DNA of 53,558 nt from Akkermansiaceae bacterium (GTDB lineage: Bacteria; Verrucomicrobiota; Verrucomicrobiia; Verrucomicrobiales; Akkermansiaceae): positions 1-53,558 of the forward strand of contig JAJQCV010000096.1 of assembly GCA_021202525.1 (NCBI GenBank), written 5' to 3'. The notes below the pieces were generated by a model. It searched no databases, was not told where the DNA came from, and was given only the letters and a program-made list of their open reading frames with translations. Below are positions 29,012 to 38,039 of the stretch, in pieces. Positions within the stretch are counted from its first letter, which is position 1; each line of letters starts with the position of its first letter. Both the position numbers and the translations under genes were made by a program.

Positions 29012-32000
29012 ATGAAAATTACTTCACTTCTGTTCGGTATCTTTGCCGGCTGCATTTCTCTTCCCCTTGCCTGCGCCGCCGACTATACATGGAATGGCGG
29101 CAACGCCTCCTGGACGGATTCCGGAGCGTGGCTGCTGGACGGCAGCGCCGCGGACTGGGTCAACGGCAGCAACGCCCTGTTCCAAACCGGCTCCACGCTT
29201 GCCATGGGCAGCGGCATCAATGCCTCCGGCCTCCTTTACGAGGGAGTGGCCGTCACGCTGAACGGAGGTTCCCTGACCCTGGCCGGGAACGCTTCCGGCA
29301 GCAACGGAGGTTCCGCCACCCTCTCCGGAACGGCACTGACCCTGAACGCCGCCCTGGCGGAAGACGCGTGGACCGTCCGGGATACCAGCCTGAGCGGTTC
29401 CTCCACACTCACCAAAACGGGAAACGGAACGGTCACCTTATCCGGAACGCATACGGCGAATGGAACCTGGAACATTAATGAGGGAACCCTCGTGTTTACA
29501 GGTACCAGGGATATTACGGCGGGAGGGAAGATCAATATTGCCTCCGGCGCCGTTCTGGATGCCAGCGGAGGACGCCTGTTCCATGCCGCCAACTACGCCT
29601 CCAACTGGGAGCAGTCTACCATTACCTTGAACGGCGGCACGCTTAAGCTGAACCAGTTCGGCTACAATTCCGCCTCACTGGGATGTTTGCAGAATAATTT
29701 TTACGCCCTCAAATTCGCCTCCGGCACCACCAGCCGCGTCGTGATTTCCCAGGGATACGAGTCGGGAGGCACCGGCAGCCGGGGCATTTACATTGCCGGC
29801 TGGGGCACCACCGCCGTGATTGAACTGGGAGCCAACCAGACCTTCACCTGGAGTTCTTCCAACGCTCAGAATTTTGATTCCATCGTCTGCGAGTCCGGCG
29901 CAGGAAGCGCCCTGCAACTGGTCGTCGGGGAAAATTCCGTGTTCAATTTCGACCAGAAGTTCGCCAACAAGAATACGGCCAACGAATACGGAGCCCCCAC
30001 CACCTCCAATTTTTCCGGCTTGAGCCTGATTAAATCCGGCAGCGGGGAACTGGTCATCAAGCGGGCGAATACAATTTCCTCCGGCCGCGTGGTACGGGTG
30101 GATGCAGGCAAACTGACGCTTGACGTGGACAACGCCTTTGGCACGGGCTCCGGCCTGGGCAGCGTGGATATCGCCTCCGGAGCCGTGCTTTCCATGAACG
30201 GGCACACGCTGAACAACACCATTGAGGTGGTTTCCGGAGCCACGCTGGACATGGGGGACAGTTCCTACGCCAGCCTGGTCAACTGGCATGAAGGCGGCAC
30301 CCTCCTGAATACGGAGAACAACAAGGGCACGCTCAACATCATGACCCGCACGGAGCTGGAACTGGGGTCCAAGTCCTGGGCCGGGAGCGTGGTCACGGAC
30401 ACGGACACCGTTTTTACGCTGACCGCAAACCAGAACCTGGACGCACTGGAGGGCGCCGTCAACTGCTGGATAGGCGGCAGGGGAAACAACAACACGCTTC
30501 AAAGCATTTCCTTCACGGGAGGCCACGGCATCAACATTGACAATTACGGGGCCAAATGGGCCGTCATCCTTTCGGAAAACGTCACCTTCCAGGACACCGG
30601 GGACCTGACTTTTTCCAACAATGCGGCGGACATGGCCAATACGGACGCCCTGTACGGAGCCGGAGCCATCGCAGCCAACGATACGGTCACGTTCAGCGGC
30701 ACCGGAGCTCTCACATTCACCAGCAACAGCGTCCGGGGAGATTCCGCCGCCTCCGGAGGGGCCATTTACGCTTCCGGCGGAGCAGTATTCACCAATACGG
30801 GAGCCATCAGCTTTACCGGAAATACCGCCATGACGCACGGAGGCGCCATTCATGCGGGAGGCACCACGGGCAGCCTGGCATTTTCCGATATTGCGGAAGA
30901 CATTTCCTTCTCCGGCAATACGGCGGGAGAAAACGGAGGAGCCATCAACAACGATTTTGAGACCGTGGAATGGTCCGGCGTCGGAAACGTTTCCTTCACC
31001 TCCAACCATGCGGAGGCAGGCTCGGGAGGTGCGATCTGGACCGGGATGGACATGACGGTGGATACGGCCGCCTCCTTCACCGTGACGGACAACCAGGCAG
31101 GGGACGGAGGAGGAGGCGGCATCTACGCAGGCGGCAGCGTTTCCTTCTCCGCCGTGGACAGCATCACTTTCTCCGGCAACGGCGCCTCCACCTACGGTGG
31201 GGCCATTTCCGCCTACAACGACATCACCATTTCCGATTCCGGAAAGGTCACCTTTTCCGGCAATACGGCCGGTTACGACGGGGGAGCCCTGGATGCCTGC
31301 AACGTCACCATTTCCGGAAACACGGATACGGTCCTGTTTGAGAACAACAGAGCGGACGGCGACGGCGGAGCCGTCAGCCTGCAAAGCGGAGGCTCCCTCA
31401 CCCTGGCAGCAAACCATGCGGACATCATTTTCCGCGGCAATACCGCGCAAGACGGAAGCGTACGCAACGCCATTCACTTTAACGACAGCGCCACGGCCTC
31501 ATTCAACGCCGGGACCGGGCACCGGATTCTTTTTGAAGACGGCCTCAGTTCACTGGAAGATACCGTTGTAGAAATCAACGTCAATGAAGAGGCGGGGGCA
31601 GAAGGCACCGTTTCCATGTCCGGAGCGGACAGCCAGTCCGGCATCAAGGCCAATACCACGGTGCACGGAGGCACGTTTTCCGTCGGCAACGGGGCTTCCT
31701 ACGGCTACCACTCCTCCGACTGGAGCGCGGAAGACACGCGCACTTCCTTCACGGTCAGCGGCGGAACGCTGCACATAGGCGAACAATCCGCCTTGAACGC
31801 GGCGGATGTGAGTTTTGCGGACGGCACGCGTTTTTCCGTCACGGGAACCGGCAGCCTGAACACGGACACGCTGACCCTGGGCAACGGCGTTTCCATCATC
31901 GGAACGGGGACGGGCAGCTTTTCCATCACCGCCGCCGCCATTGACATGTCCAGCGGCATCACGATCGACCTTTCACAGGGTGTTCAGGTAGGCCTGGTCC

Positions 32001-32374
32001 TGCATGCGGATACGCTGACGCTGGGCGGCAGCCTGGCCCTTGACGACAGTGCCGTGGATTACACCGCCCGCCCGTGGCAGGCCGACAGGTCCTGGCTGGT
32101 CATGGATGCGGACGGCGTCACGCGGACGGACGGTGAATTTTCCGGGGCTCTTTCCGGCCTTTCCAGTTCCTCCACGGTCACGGCAGGCGACCTGGGGCTG
32201 GAAGGCTATGACCCCTCTCTGGAACTGGGCCACTGGGAACTGCGCTGGGATGAAAACCACGCCCTGCACCTGGACTGGATTTCCACCGGACTCAGCGTCC
32301 CGGAACCCTCAACTTCCGTCTTGCTTCTTCTGGCGGTCGGCGGCATGCTTGCCGGAAGAAAACGCTTCCATTAA
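29012..32374 (+). CDS. Giant Pmp-repeat / autotransporter-like surface protein with PEP-CTERM anchor
   Basis: 1120 residues. The signal peptide is LLFGIFAGCISLPLACA. The first half has beta-helix repeats of the autotransporter-associated kind (ADYTWNGGNASWTDSGAW, then KTGNGTVTLSG and LIKSGSGELVIKRAN). Residues about 540-790 carry at least seven GGA(I/L/V) and eight FxxN-type repeats (FTGNTAMTHGGAIHAGG, FSGNTAGENGGAI), the hallmark of chlamydial polymorphic membrane proteins. Instead of a beta-barrel the protein ends in VPEPSTSVLLLLAVGG and a basic tail, a PEP-CTERM anchor. Start chosen at MKITSLL (29012), where the signal peptide begins. Likely a long adhesin-like beta-helix on the cell surface. 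The GH18 gene starts 21 bases later. Confidence 0.85.
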   Translation: MKITSLLFGIFAGCISLPLACAADYTWNGGNASWTDSGAWLLDGSAADWVNGSNALFQTGSTLAMGSGINASGLLYEGVAVTLNGGSLTLAGNASGSNGGSATLSGTALTLNAALAEDAWTVRDTSLSGSSTLTKTGNGTVTLSGTHTANGTWNINEGTLVFTGTRDITAGGKINIASGAVLDASGGRLFHAANYASNWEQSTITLNGGTLKLNQFGYNSASLGCLQNNFYALKFASGTTSRVVISQGYESGGTGSRGIYIAGWGTTAVIELGANQTFTWSSSNAQNFDSIVCESGAGSALQLVVGENSVFNFDQKFANKNTANEYGAPTTSNFSGLSLIKSGSGELVIKRANTISSGRVVRVDAGKLTLDVDNAFGTGSGLGSVDIASGAVLSMNGHTLNNTIEVVSGATLDMGDSSYASLVNWHEGGTLLNTENNKGTLNIMTRTELELGSKSWAGSVVTDTDTVFTLTANQNLDALEGAVNCWIGGRGNNNTLQSISFTGGHGINIDNYGAKWAVILSENVTFQDTGDLTFSNNAADMANTDALYGAGAIAANDTVTFSGTGALTFTSNSVRGDSAASGGAIYASGGAVFTNTGAISFTGNTAMTHGGAIHAGGTTGSLAFSDIAEDISFSGNTAGENGGAINNDFETVEWSGVGNVSFTSNHAEAGSGGAIWTGMDMTVDTAASFTVTDNQAGDGGGGGIYAGGSVSFSAVDSITFSGNGASTYGGAISAYNDITISDSGKVTFSGNTAGYDGGALDACNVTISGNTDTVLFENNRADGDGGAVSLQSGGSLTLAANHADIIFRGNTAQDGSVRNAIHFNDSATASFNAGTGHRILFEDGLSSLEDTVVEINVNEEAGAEGTVSMSGADSQSGIKANTTVHGGTFSVGNGASYGYHSSDWSAEDTRTSFTVSGGTLHIGEQSALNAADVSFADGTRFSVTGTGSLNTDTLTLGNGVSIIGTGTGSFSITAAAIDMSSGITIDLSQGVQVGLVLHADTLTLGGSLALDDSAVDYTARPWQADRSWLVMDADGVTRTDGEFSGALSGLSSSSTVTAGDLGLEGYDPSLELGHWELRWDENHALHLDWISTGLSVPEPSTSVLLLLAVGGMLAGRKRFH

Positions 32375-32395
32375 AAACATCCACACCCTTCAACC

Positions 32396-33838
32396 ATGAA
32401 CAACATCATCAAACCGGCATTGTGCGCCCTGGCTCTGGGCGTTTGCGGCGCGGCCCCCCTTTTTGCGGCGGCAGCTACGGCCTCCTGTGAACAGACACAT
32501 TCCGTCCTGTACGCGGGGGGTGTCAGCCAGGCCATCATGAAAATCAAGGTAACCGTCACGGAAACCAGCCAGATATTGAAAGGCATGGCCTTTTCCATGG
32601 CGGGAACCACCTCCGTTGCGGACATCGCCAAGGCGCAAATATTCGCGTCCGGAACCACTCCGTATTTTTCACCGAATTCGGGCCAGGCCAACCGCCGCGC
32701 CGTCCCCATCCTCAACACCATTTCCAAAGGCGCGAAAACTCTCCAGTTTGAAGGGAGCCATCCCCTCTCCCCCGGAGACAACTATTTCTGGCTGTGCGTG
32801 GACCTTATCCCCAGGGCGCGCGGGTTGAACAAGGTGGACGCCGCCTGCACAGGAATCGCCCTGCTGGAAGACTCCAACATCGCCATTTCCAATCCCTCTC
32901 CGGAAGGCTGCGCCCAGGTTTACCCCTACCAGTTCCGGGTGGTTCCCTACTACCGCCACACCAACCTGATGCAGTGGAACCGCGACCAGTTGAATGCGCA
33001 GCATTTCAAATCCTTCACGGACCTTATTTACTTCAACGTGGGCTGCGACACCGACGGGAACCTGACCGGGCAGAACAACGAACAGTTCCTGAACGGACTG
33101 GACAAGCTCAAGAACCTGCGCGGCAATGCGGGCAGCAAGATCATTCTGGGCGTGGCCCACTGCGACGCGGGCATGACGGCCATCACGGCCGATCCGGAAA
33201 AGCGGGTCAAATTCGCCCGTCAACTGGTTTCCTTTGCCAAGGAAAAGGGCTTTGACGGCATCGACATCGACTGGGAATATCCCGACAACGATACCCAATG
33301 GTATTATTTTTCCCTGTTCCTGGGGGAAGTCCGTTCCGCCATGGGCGCCAACGGCATGTCCCTGAGTTCCGCCATTAATCCGTACTACCTGGCGCCTACC
33401 TCGGAAATGATGGACCTGCTGGACTTCGTCAATGTCATGAGCTATGACCGTGGCGGCCAGCATTCCACCTATCCCGATATGGTGACGGATGTGAACACCA
33501 TGCGGAATAAAAACGTGCCGGACTGCAAAATCGTGATGGGACTGCCGTTTTACACGAATGAAACGCGCTCCAACCGCAACTGGGACGCCCAGAAAGGCTA
33601 TTCCACCGTCATCCAGCTCTATCCCAACATGGCTCCCGGAACGGATACCTGCACCATCGACGGGCAGCAGCACTATTTCAACGGCATCACCACCATCAAG
33701 AAAAAATGCCAGTACGTAAAAACCCAGAAGCTGGGCGGCGTGATGATCTGGTGTTATGACGGCGATCTGCTGCTGACGCACGCCAAATCCCTGGCAAAGG
33801 CCATGTTCGGCGTCATCAAGCAACAGGCTGTCCGCTAA
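32396..33838 (+). CDS. Secreted GH18 glycosidase with sialidase-type N-terminal domain
   Basis: 480 residues. A signal peptide (ALCALALGVCGAAPLFAA) is followed by a beta-sandwich (about 30-180: QAIMKIKVTVTETSQILKG, then PLSPGDNYFWLCVDL) like the N-terminal domain found on Bacteroidetes-type BNR sialidases. The GH18 barrel follows, with the catalytic motif DGIDIDWEYP (proton donor Glu294), VMSYDRGG and GVMIWCYDGD. GH18 covers chitinases and endo-beta-N-acetylglucosaminidases; with sialic acid genes downstream, action on host glycans such as N-glycans or mucin is the better guess. It shares a transcript with the Pmp-repeat gene and ends at a strong terminator. Confidence 0.88.
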   Translation: MNNIIKPALCALALGVCGAAPLFAAAATASCEQTHSVLYAGGVSQAIMKIKVTVTETSQILKGMAFSMAGTTSVADIAKAQIFASGTTPYFSPNSGQANRRAVPILNTISKGAKTLQFEGSHPLSPGDNYFWLCVDLIPRARGLNKVDAACTGIALLEDSNIAISNPSPEGCAQVYPYQFRVVPYYRHTNLMQWNRDQLNAQHFKSFTDLIYFNVGCDTDGNLTGQNNEQFLNGLDKLKNLRGNAGSKIILGVAHCDAGMTAITADPEKRVKFARQLVSFAKEKGFDGIDIDWEYPDNDTQWYYFSLFLGEVRSAMGANGMSLSSAINPYYLAPTSEMMDLLDFVNVMSYDRGGQHSTYPDMVTDVNTMRNKNVPDCKIVMGLPFYTNETRSNRNWDAQKGYSTVIQLYPNMAPGTDTCTIDGQQHYFNGITTIKKKCQYVKTQKLGGVMIWCYDGDLLLTHAKSLAKAMFGVIKQQAVR

Positions 33839-33860
33839 CCGTTAAAGACATGTTTTTTTC

Positions 33861-33896
33861 AAACGGGCGTTCCTTTCCGGGAAACGCCCGTTTTTT
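33861..33896 (+). terminator. Terminator after the GH18 gene
   Basis: AAACGGGCGTT pairs with AACGCCCGTTT around a 10-base loop and ends in six T. It separates the surface-protein unit from the sialic acid genes. Confidence 0.9.
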
Positions 33897-33931
33897 CATG
33901 TGGTCTTTTTTGTGGTCCGGAAACTCCGGGA

Positions 33932-33960
33932 TTGTCATCATAAACATGCTCTGGCATCAT
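33932..33960 (+). promoter_or_regulatory. Possible promoter of the sialic acid genes
   Basis: TTGTCA (33932-33937, five of six -35 bases), 17 bases, then CATCAT (33955-33960, four of six). The -10 is weak, and no operator was found. Confidence 0.4.
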
Positions 33961-33983
33961 CCGCCTGAACTTCTTCATAATAC

Positions 33984-34901
33984 ATGAATACGTCACTGAA
34001 ACTCCACGGCCTGGTGGCCGCCGTACATACACCGTTCAAAGCGGACGGCTCCCTGAACGCCTCCAGTGTAGACGCCCAGGCCAAACTGCTTGCCTCCCAG
34101 GGCATCAAGCTCGCTTTCATTACCGGCAGCACCGGTGAGTCCTCCTCCATGCAGCTTGCGGAACGCAAGGAAATCTACTCCGCATGGAAGGAAGCCTCCG
34201 CCAGGCATGGTGTTCAGGTGATCGCCCATACCGGCTCCAACAGCGTCCGGGACGCGAGGGAACTGGCCGCGTTCGCCCAGGAATGCGGCTTTGTGGCCAC
34301 CAGTTCCCTGGCCCCCTCCTATTACAAGCCCGCCACGGTCCAGCGCCTGGTGGAATGCTGCGCCTTTGCCGCTTCCGGAGCTCCCGACCTGCCCTATTAC
34401 TACTATGACATTCCCGTGCTGACGGGCGTGCGCTTCAATCCGGTCGATTTCATCAAGCTGGCCAAGGAGCAGATTCCGAATTTTGCGGGCATCAAATTCA
34501 CCAATCCGGACCTGGTCCTGTACCAGACCACCCTGAATTACGACGAAAACGTGGATATTCCGTGGGGCGTGGACGAATGGTTCACGGGCGCCCTGTCCGT
34601 CGGTGCCAGGGGTGCGGTGGGCAGTTCCTTCAACTTTGCCCCGGCCCTGTACCAGAACCTGATCAAGGCCTTTGAAGAGGGAGACGTGGAAACGGCGAAG
34701 GACTGCCAGTGGAAGTCCGTGCAGATGATCAACATCCTGGCCTCCAAGAGCTACATGGGATGCGCCAAGGCCCTGATGGGCTGGCTGGGCGTGGACCTGG
34801 GTCCGGCGCGTCTGCCGCAGGGCAACCCGACCGCGGACCAGCTCAAGGAACTCCGTTCCGAACTGGAAGCCATCGGCTTCTTCCAGTGGGCCATGAACTG
34901 A
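33984..34901 (+). CDS. nanA: N-acetylneuraminate lyase
   Basis: Splits N-acetylneuraminate into N-acetylmannosamine and pyruvate. The 305-residue protein is a Schiff-base aldolase of the DHDPS/NAL family: the lysine is Lys171 (FAGIKFTNPD), the catalytic tyrosine is in YYYYDIPVLTGV, and the carboxylate-binding motif is GSTGES. The YYYDIP/GVRF context is typical of NanA rather than DapA. The epimerase gene lies 13 bases downstream, giving two successive steps of sialic acid breakdown. This fits a mucin diet. Sialidase and transporter genes are not in the window. Confidence 0.93.
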   Translation: MNTSLKLHGLVAAVHTPFKADGSLNASSVDAQAKLLASQGIKLAFITGSTGESSSMQLAERKEIYSAWKEASARHGVQVIAHTGSNSVRDARELAAFAQECGFVATSSLAPSYYKPATVQRLVECCAFAASGAPDLPYYYYDIPVLTGVRFNPVDFIKLAKEQIPNFAGIKFTNPDLVLYQTTLNYDENVDIPWGVDEWFTGALSVGARGAVGSSFNFAPALYQNLIKAFEEGDVETAKDCQWKSVQMINILASKSYMGCAKALMGWLGVDLGPARLPQGNPTADQLKELRSELEAIGFFQWAMN

Positions 34902-34914
34902 ACCGCCTTTTCCT

Positions 34915-36096
34915 ATGGCTGCAACGCTTGACATGCCCGCACTGGGCGCATTCTACCGCCGCCAGCTTCTGGAAGACGTGCTTCCTTTCTGGTTCCCCCG
35001 CGCGTACGACGAGAAGAACGGCGGCCTCTACCACTGCTTTGACGCGGACGGCGCCCTGGTGGACACGGACAAGTCCGTCTGGGCCCAGGGCCGCATGGCC
35101 TGGATGCTGCTGACCATGTACAACAGCATTGAGAAAAACCCGGACTGGCTCAAGTGGGCGGAAAGCGCCCTGACCTTCCTGGCCGCCAAATGCGTGGACC
35201 CTTCCGACGGCCGCATGTACTTTCATGTGGCGGCGGACGGCACCCCCATCCGCAAGCGCCGCTACGCGTACAGCGAATCCTTTGCCGCCATCGCCTTCGC
35301 GGCCCACGCGAAAGCAGCCGGCAGCGAGGAATCCGCCAAAGCGGCCCGCCACTGGTTCGACATTTTCACGGACATGTGCTTTACGCCCGGCAAAATGGCA
35401 CCCAAGTTCACCGGGAACCGCCCCACGACCGGGCTGGGAACGCGCATGATTACGCTGGCCACCGCCCAGGAAATGCGCAAATACCTGGGCGACGAGGACG
35501 GATTCTACACCGGGTGGATCGACCGCTGCATCCGCGACCTGCGCACCCTGTTCATGAAGCCGGACATCAAGGCCGTGATGGAAGTAGTGGGAACGGACGG
35601 CTCCATCATCGACCACTTTGACGAACGCACATTGAACCCCGGCCATACCATTGAGGGCGGCTGGTTCGTTCTGGAGGAAGCCCGCTGCCGCGGCAATGAT
35701 CCGGAACTGGTCAAGGTGGGCTGCGACATGATCGACTGGGCCTTCGAACGCGGCTGGGACCGGGAAAACGGCGGCCTGCTCTACTACACGGACGTGTACG
35801 GCAAGCCCGTCCAGGAATACTGGCACAACATGAAGTTCTGGTGGCCGCACGACGAGGCGCTCATCGCCATGACCCTCGCCTACAAGCTTACCGGGGAGGA
35901 ACGCTACGCCATCCGGCACAACATGGTGCACAACTGGGCTTTCTCCCATTTCCAGGACGTGCAGCACGGCGACTGGTTCGGCTACCTGAACAAGGACGGC
36001 TCCAGGGCGAACACCCTCAAGGGCAGTCTCTGGAAGTCCTTCTTCCACCATCCCCGCGCCATGTGGTGCTGCGCCCATTACTGCGGCGCCATTTAA
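34915..36096 (+). CDS. N-acylglucosamine 2-epimerase
   Basis: 393 residues of the AGE/renin-binding-protein family, an alpha/alpha barrel that interconverts N-acetylmannosamine and N-acetylglucosamine. Conserved histidine and aromatic segments are present: KSVWAQGRMAWML near the start, NPGHTIEGGWFVLEEA, NMKFWWPHDEAL, and SFFHHPRAMWCC at the end. The length is typical. Being downstream of nanA, it should turn the ManNAc produced by the lyase into GlcNAc, avoiding the ManNAc kinase route; nanK/nanE-type genes are not seen here. A terminator lies 27 bases after its stop. Confidence 0.92.
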   Translation: MAATLDMPALGAFYRRQLLEDVLPFWFPRAYDEKNGGLYHCFDADGALVDTDKSVWAQGRMAWMLLTMYNSIEKNPDWLKWAESALTFLAAKCVDPSDGRMYFHVAADGTPIRKRRYAYSESFAAIAFAAHAKAAGSEESAKAARHWFDIFTDMCFTPGKMAPKFTGNRPTTGLGTRMITLATAQEMRKYLGDEDGFYTGWIDRCIRDLRTLFMKPDIKAVMEVVGTDGSIIDHFDERTLNPGHTIEGGWFVLEEARCRGNDPELVKVGCDMIDWAFERGWDRENGGLLYYTDVYGKPVQEYWHNMKFWWPHDEALIAMTLAYKLTGEERYAIRHNMVHNWAFSHFQDVQHGDWFGYLNKDGSRANTLKGSLWKSFFHHPRAMWCCAHYCGAI

Positions 36097-36400
36097 CGGC
36101 AAAATAAAAGCAATCCCTGTTCAAACGGCTGTCCTGTTATCCCGGGGCAGCCGTTTTTCCGCAATTTTCACGCTGCTGGACGCCTTCTTCATCCGGCACG
36201 TCTTCATATCCTTTCATGGCATAACAGGCATAGGCGTCCCAACCTTGGAAGCTGTGTGACAAGCGCCGGAAATTGTTCTGTACCGGAGCGCCGTATCCCA
36301 GTACTTCACGCCTCCCATCATGATGGCTCTCACACGGGACGGCTCCACGCCGTCCGTCTTCCGGACGGAAACGGCGCTTTTCCACAATAACAAGGATCGC
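36097..36400. other. Intergenic stretch between the epimerase and pabC
   Basis: These 304 bases lie between converging genes. Besides the terminator at 36123-36158, a minus-strand frame (36137-36385) contains FQGWDAYACYAMKGYEDVP, which looks slightly protein-like, but it lacks a family match and a plausible start. It may be a decayed gene end. Nothing else is visible. Confidence 0.35.
36123..36158 (+). terminator. Terminator of the nanA-epimerase operon
   Basis: AAACGGCTG pairs with CAGCCGTTT across a 16-base loop and continues into TTT on the plus strand. Confidence 0.85.
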
Positions 36401-37012
36401 TCAGGGAAGAAGAATGTCTTCCGTACGCACCACCACATCGCCGGGGTCCAGCATGGCGTTGATCAAAGAACAGAAGCGGAACTTTTTCACGTCCTCCGCT
36501 TTCAAGGGGCGGCATTCCATCCTTCCCCGTTCCAGCAGGAACGCGCGCTTGGTGCCCGGCAGCAGGAAGGTATCCGGAGCCACCCAGCGGGAGCCGTCCC
36601 CGAATACGACATTGCTGTAGCGGGTATCCGTCACCAGGCCGTTCCGGAGAATGAGGGCTTCCTCATCCCCGCCCAGTCCCGCGCCCACGGCCGCCAGGGC
36701 CGTCCTGTCCTCCCACTTGCAGGAGTAATCCAGGTGCGGGGCTTCCACGCACACCAGCTTTTTCACCCTGCGGGGTTGGTAGGGTGAAAATACGGGGGCT
36801 TTCACCCGTCCCTGCGTGTCGTAGGTAATGTGGCATTTATAGATGCCGCTGCCGGGGCCCGGACAGGAAGCCAGCACGGCCGCCAAATCCGGAACGGGCG
36901 CATCTGCCGCGCCGTACAGCTCCATCGCCTTCCCCACCCTTTGCTGATGCCAGGGGAGCAGGCAGGGCGCGCCATCCGCCCACTTCACGGTTTCAAAGAT
37001 CAAACGGCACAT
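36401..37012 (-). CDS. pabC: Aminotransferase class IV, probable 4-amino-4-deoxychorismate lyase
   Basis: 203 residues, a short PabC-type PLP enzyme that would release pyruvate from aminodeoxychorismate to give p-aminobenzoate for folate. The start MCRLIFETVKWADG is typical; the segment DYSCKWEDR resembles the catalytic lysine region of the short PabC family known from epsilonproteobacteria, and TRYSNVVFGDGSRWVAP and LLPGTKRAFLLE follow in order. The gene overlaps the end of pabB by 20 bases at the preferred start (a longer start at 37042 is possible), so translation is likely coupled. The small size is normal for this subgroup. Confidence 0.85.
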   Translation of the reverse strand: MCRLIFETVKWADGAPCLLPWHQQRVGKAMELYGAADAPVPDLAAVLASCPGPGSGIYKCHITYDTQGRVKAPVFSPYQPRRVKKLVCVEAPHLDYSCKWEDRTALAAVGAGLGGDEEALILRNGLVTDTRYSNVVFGDGSRWVAPDTFLLPGTKRAFLLERGRMECRPLKAEDVKKFRFCSLINAMLDPGDVVVRTEDILLP

Positions 37013-38009
37013 AGACTTTGGCAATTGCTTCCCGGTATTCATCTTCCATCCGGCTCATCACGGTGATTCCCCCTCCGCTTTTATAGACAAGGTTCGCCCC
37101 GTCCTCCTCCATGAAGCGGATGGCTACGGCGGAGTCCAGGTCCCTTCCGTTGAAAAAGCCGAATATCCCCGTATAAAATCCGCGCACCATGTCTTCCGCC
37201 TCCGCAATGGCGCGGCAGGTGGCTTCCTTCGGCGCGCCCGTTACGCTTCCGGCGGGGAGCAATGCCATCATGATCTCTCCCAGGCGGGAAGGCCAGTCTT
37301 CCGGCAAGGCGCCGCAAATTTCGGAGCTGCATTGCAAAATCGTCCCTCCGCGCGTTTCCACGGGGCTGATGTAGCGGTAGCGCTTCACCCGCACCCGGGA
37401 GGCCACCATGGAGAGGTCGTTCCGCATCAGGTCCACAATGGTGGCGGACTCCCGGTTCTCCTTTTCATCCTCCTCCAGCCAGCGCCGGGCTTCCGGCGTG
37501 GCGGCATCAGCCGTTCCCTTCATGGGAAATGTGGAGATTTCCCGTCCCCGCACCCTCACGAACGGTTCCGGGGAAAAGCAGGCGCAGGCGCGGCCATGCA
37601 CTCCGGGAACGGAGGCGTCCGGTCCCAGCAGCATCCTGTACGGAGCCTGCGCGAACCGGAACAGATGGTGAAGCGTCAAATTCGTCTTTACCGGAGTGGC
37701 GACGCACAGGTTGAGCAGATAGGAATCGCCGCGCAGCAGATGGGCGCGCACGGAAGAGAAGGCGGCGGCATACCGGGACAGGGGACAGGGAACGGGCTCA
37801 AACCGGATTTGCTCCGGCAGGGGAGGACAGTCCCCCAATCCACCGCGTTCCCCCAGCGGCAGGGAAAAGGCCGCGGAGCGCCCCTGCCTCTCATCTTCCC
37901 TTTCAAACAGCAGGTTGTGCTCCAAATCATGGGAAATCACGAAGAAAAACGGAGTGCCGGCCCGGCCCAGGCCATTCATGCGGCGGATGGTTTCTTCCCG
38001 TGTGTACAT
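36993..38009 (-). CDS. pabB: Aminodeoxychorismate synthase component I
   Basis: 338 residues of the chorismate-binding family. It uses ammonia from PabA to make 4-amino-4-deoxychorismate. Diagnostic segments are ISTFPMKGT, ESATIVDLMRNDLS, ILQCSSEICG and LLPAGSVTGAPKEAT near the C-terminus. It is shorter than E. coli PabB (about 450) because the N-terminal part is reduced, as seen in compact PabB forms; TrpE would be longer. It is transcribed away from pabA (30 bases between starts) and overlaps pabC. With these three genes the whole chorismate to PABA route is present. Confidence 0.9.
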   Translation of the reverse strand: MYTREETIRRMNGLGRAGTPFFFVISHDLEHNLLFEREDERQGRSAAFSLPLGERGGLGDCPPLPEQIRFEPVPCPLSRYAAAFSSVRAHLLRGDSYLLNLCVATPVKTNLTLHHLFRFAQAPYRMLLGPDASVPGVHGRACACFSPEPFVRVRGREISTFPMKGTADAATPEARRWLEEDEKENRESATIVDLMRNDLSMVASRVRVKRYRYISPVETRGGTILQCSSEICGALPEDWPSRLGEIMMALLPAGSVTGAPKEATCRAIAEAEDMVRGFYTGIFGFFNGRDLDSAVAIRFMEEDGANLVYKSGGGITVMSRMEDEYREAIAKVYVPFDL

Positions 38010-38039
38010 TGGCGGGATTTATTTTATCATGTGCGTGCC

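Noticed and set aside
29675..31477. Minus-strand open frame of 600 codons opposite the Pmp-repeat protein
   Set aside because: Antisense shadow of repetitive coding sequence.
36137..36385. Minus-strand frame with FQGWDAYACYAMKGYEDVP
   Set aside because: Slightly protein-like, but too short, without a start site or family; noted only as possible debris.
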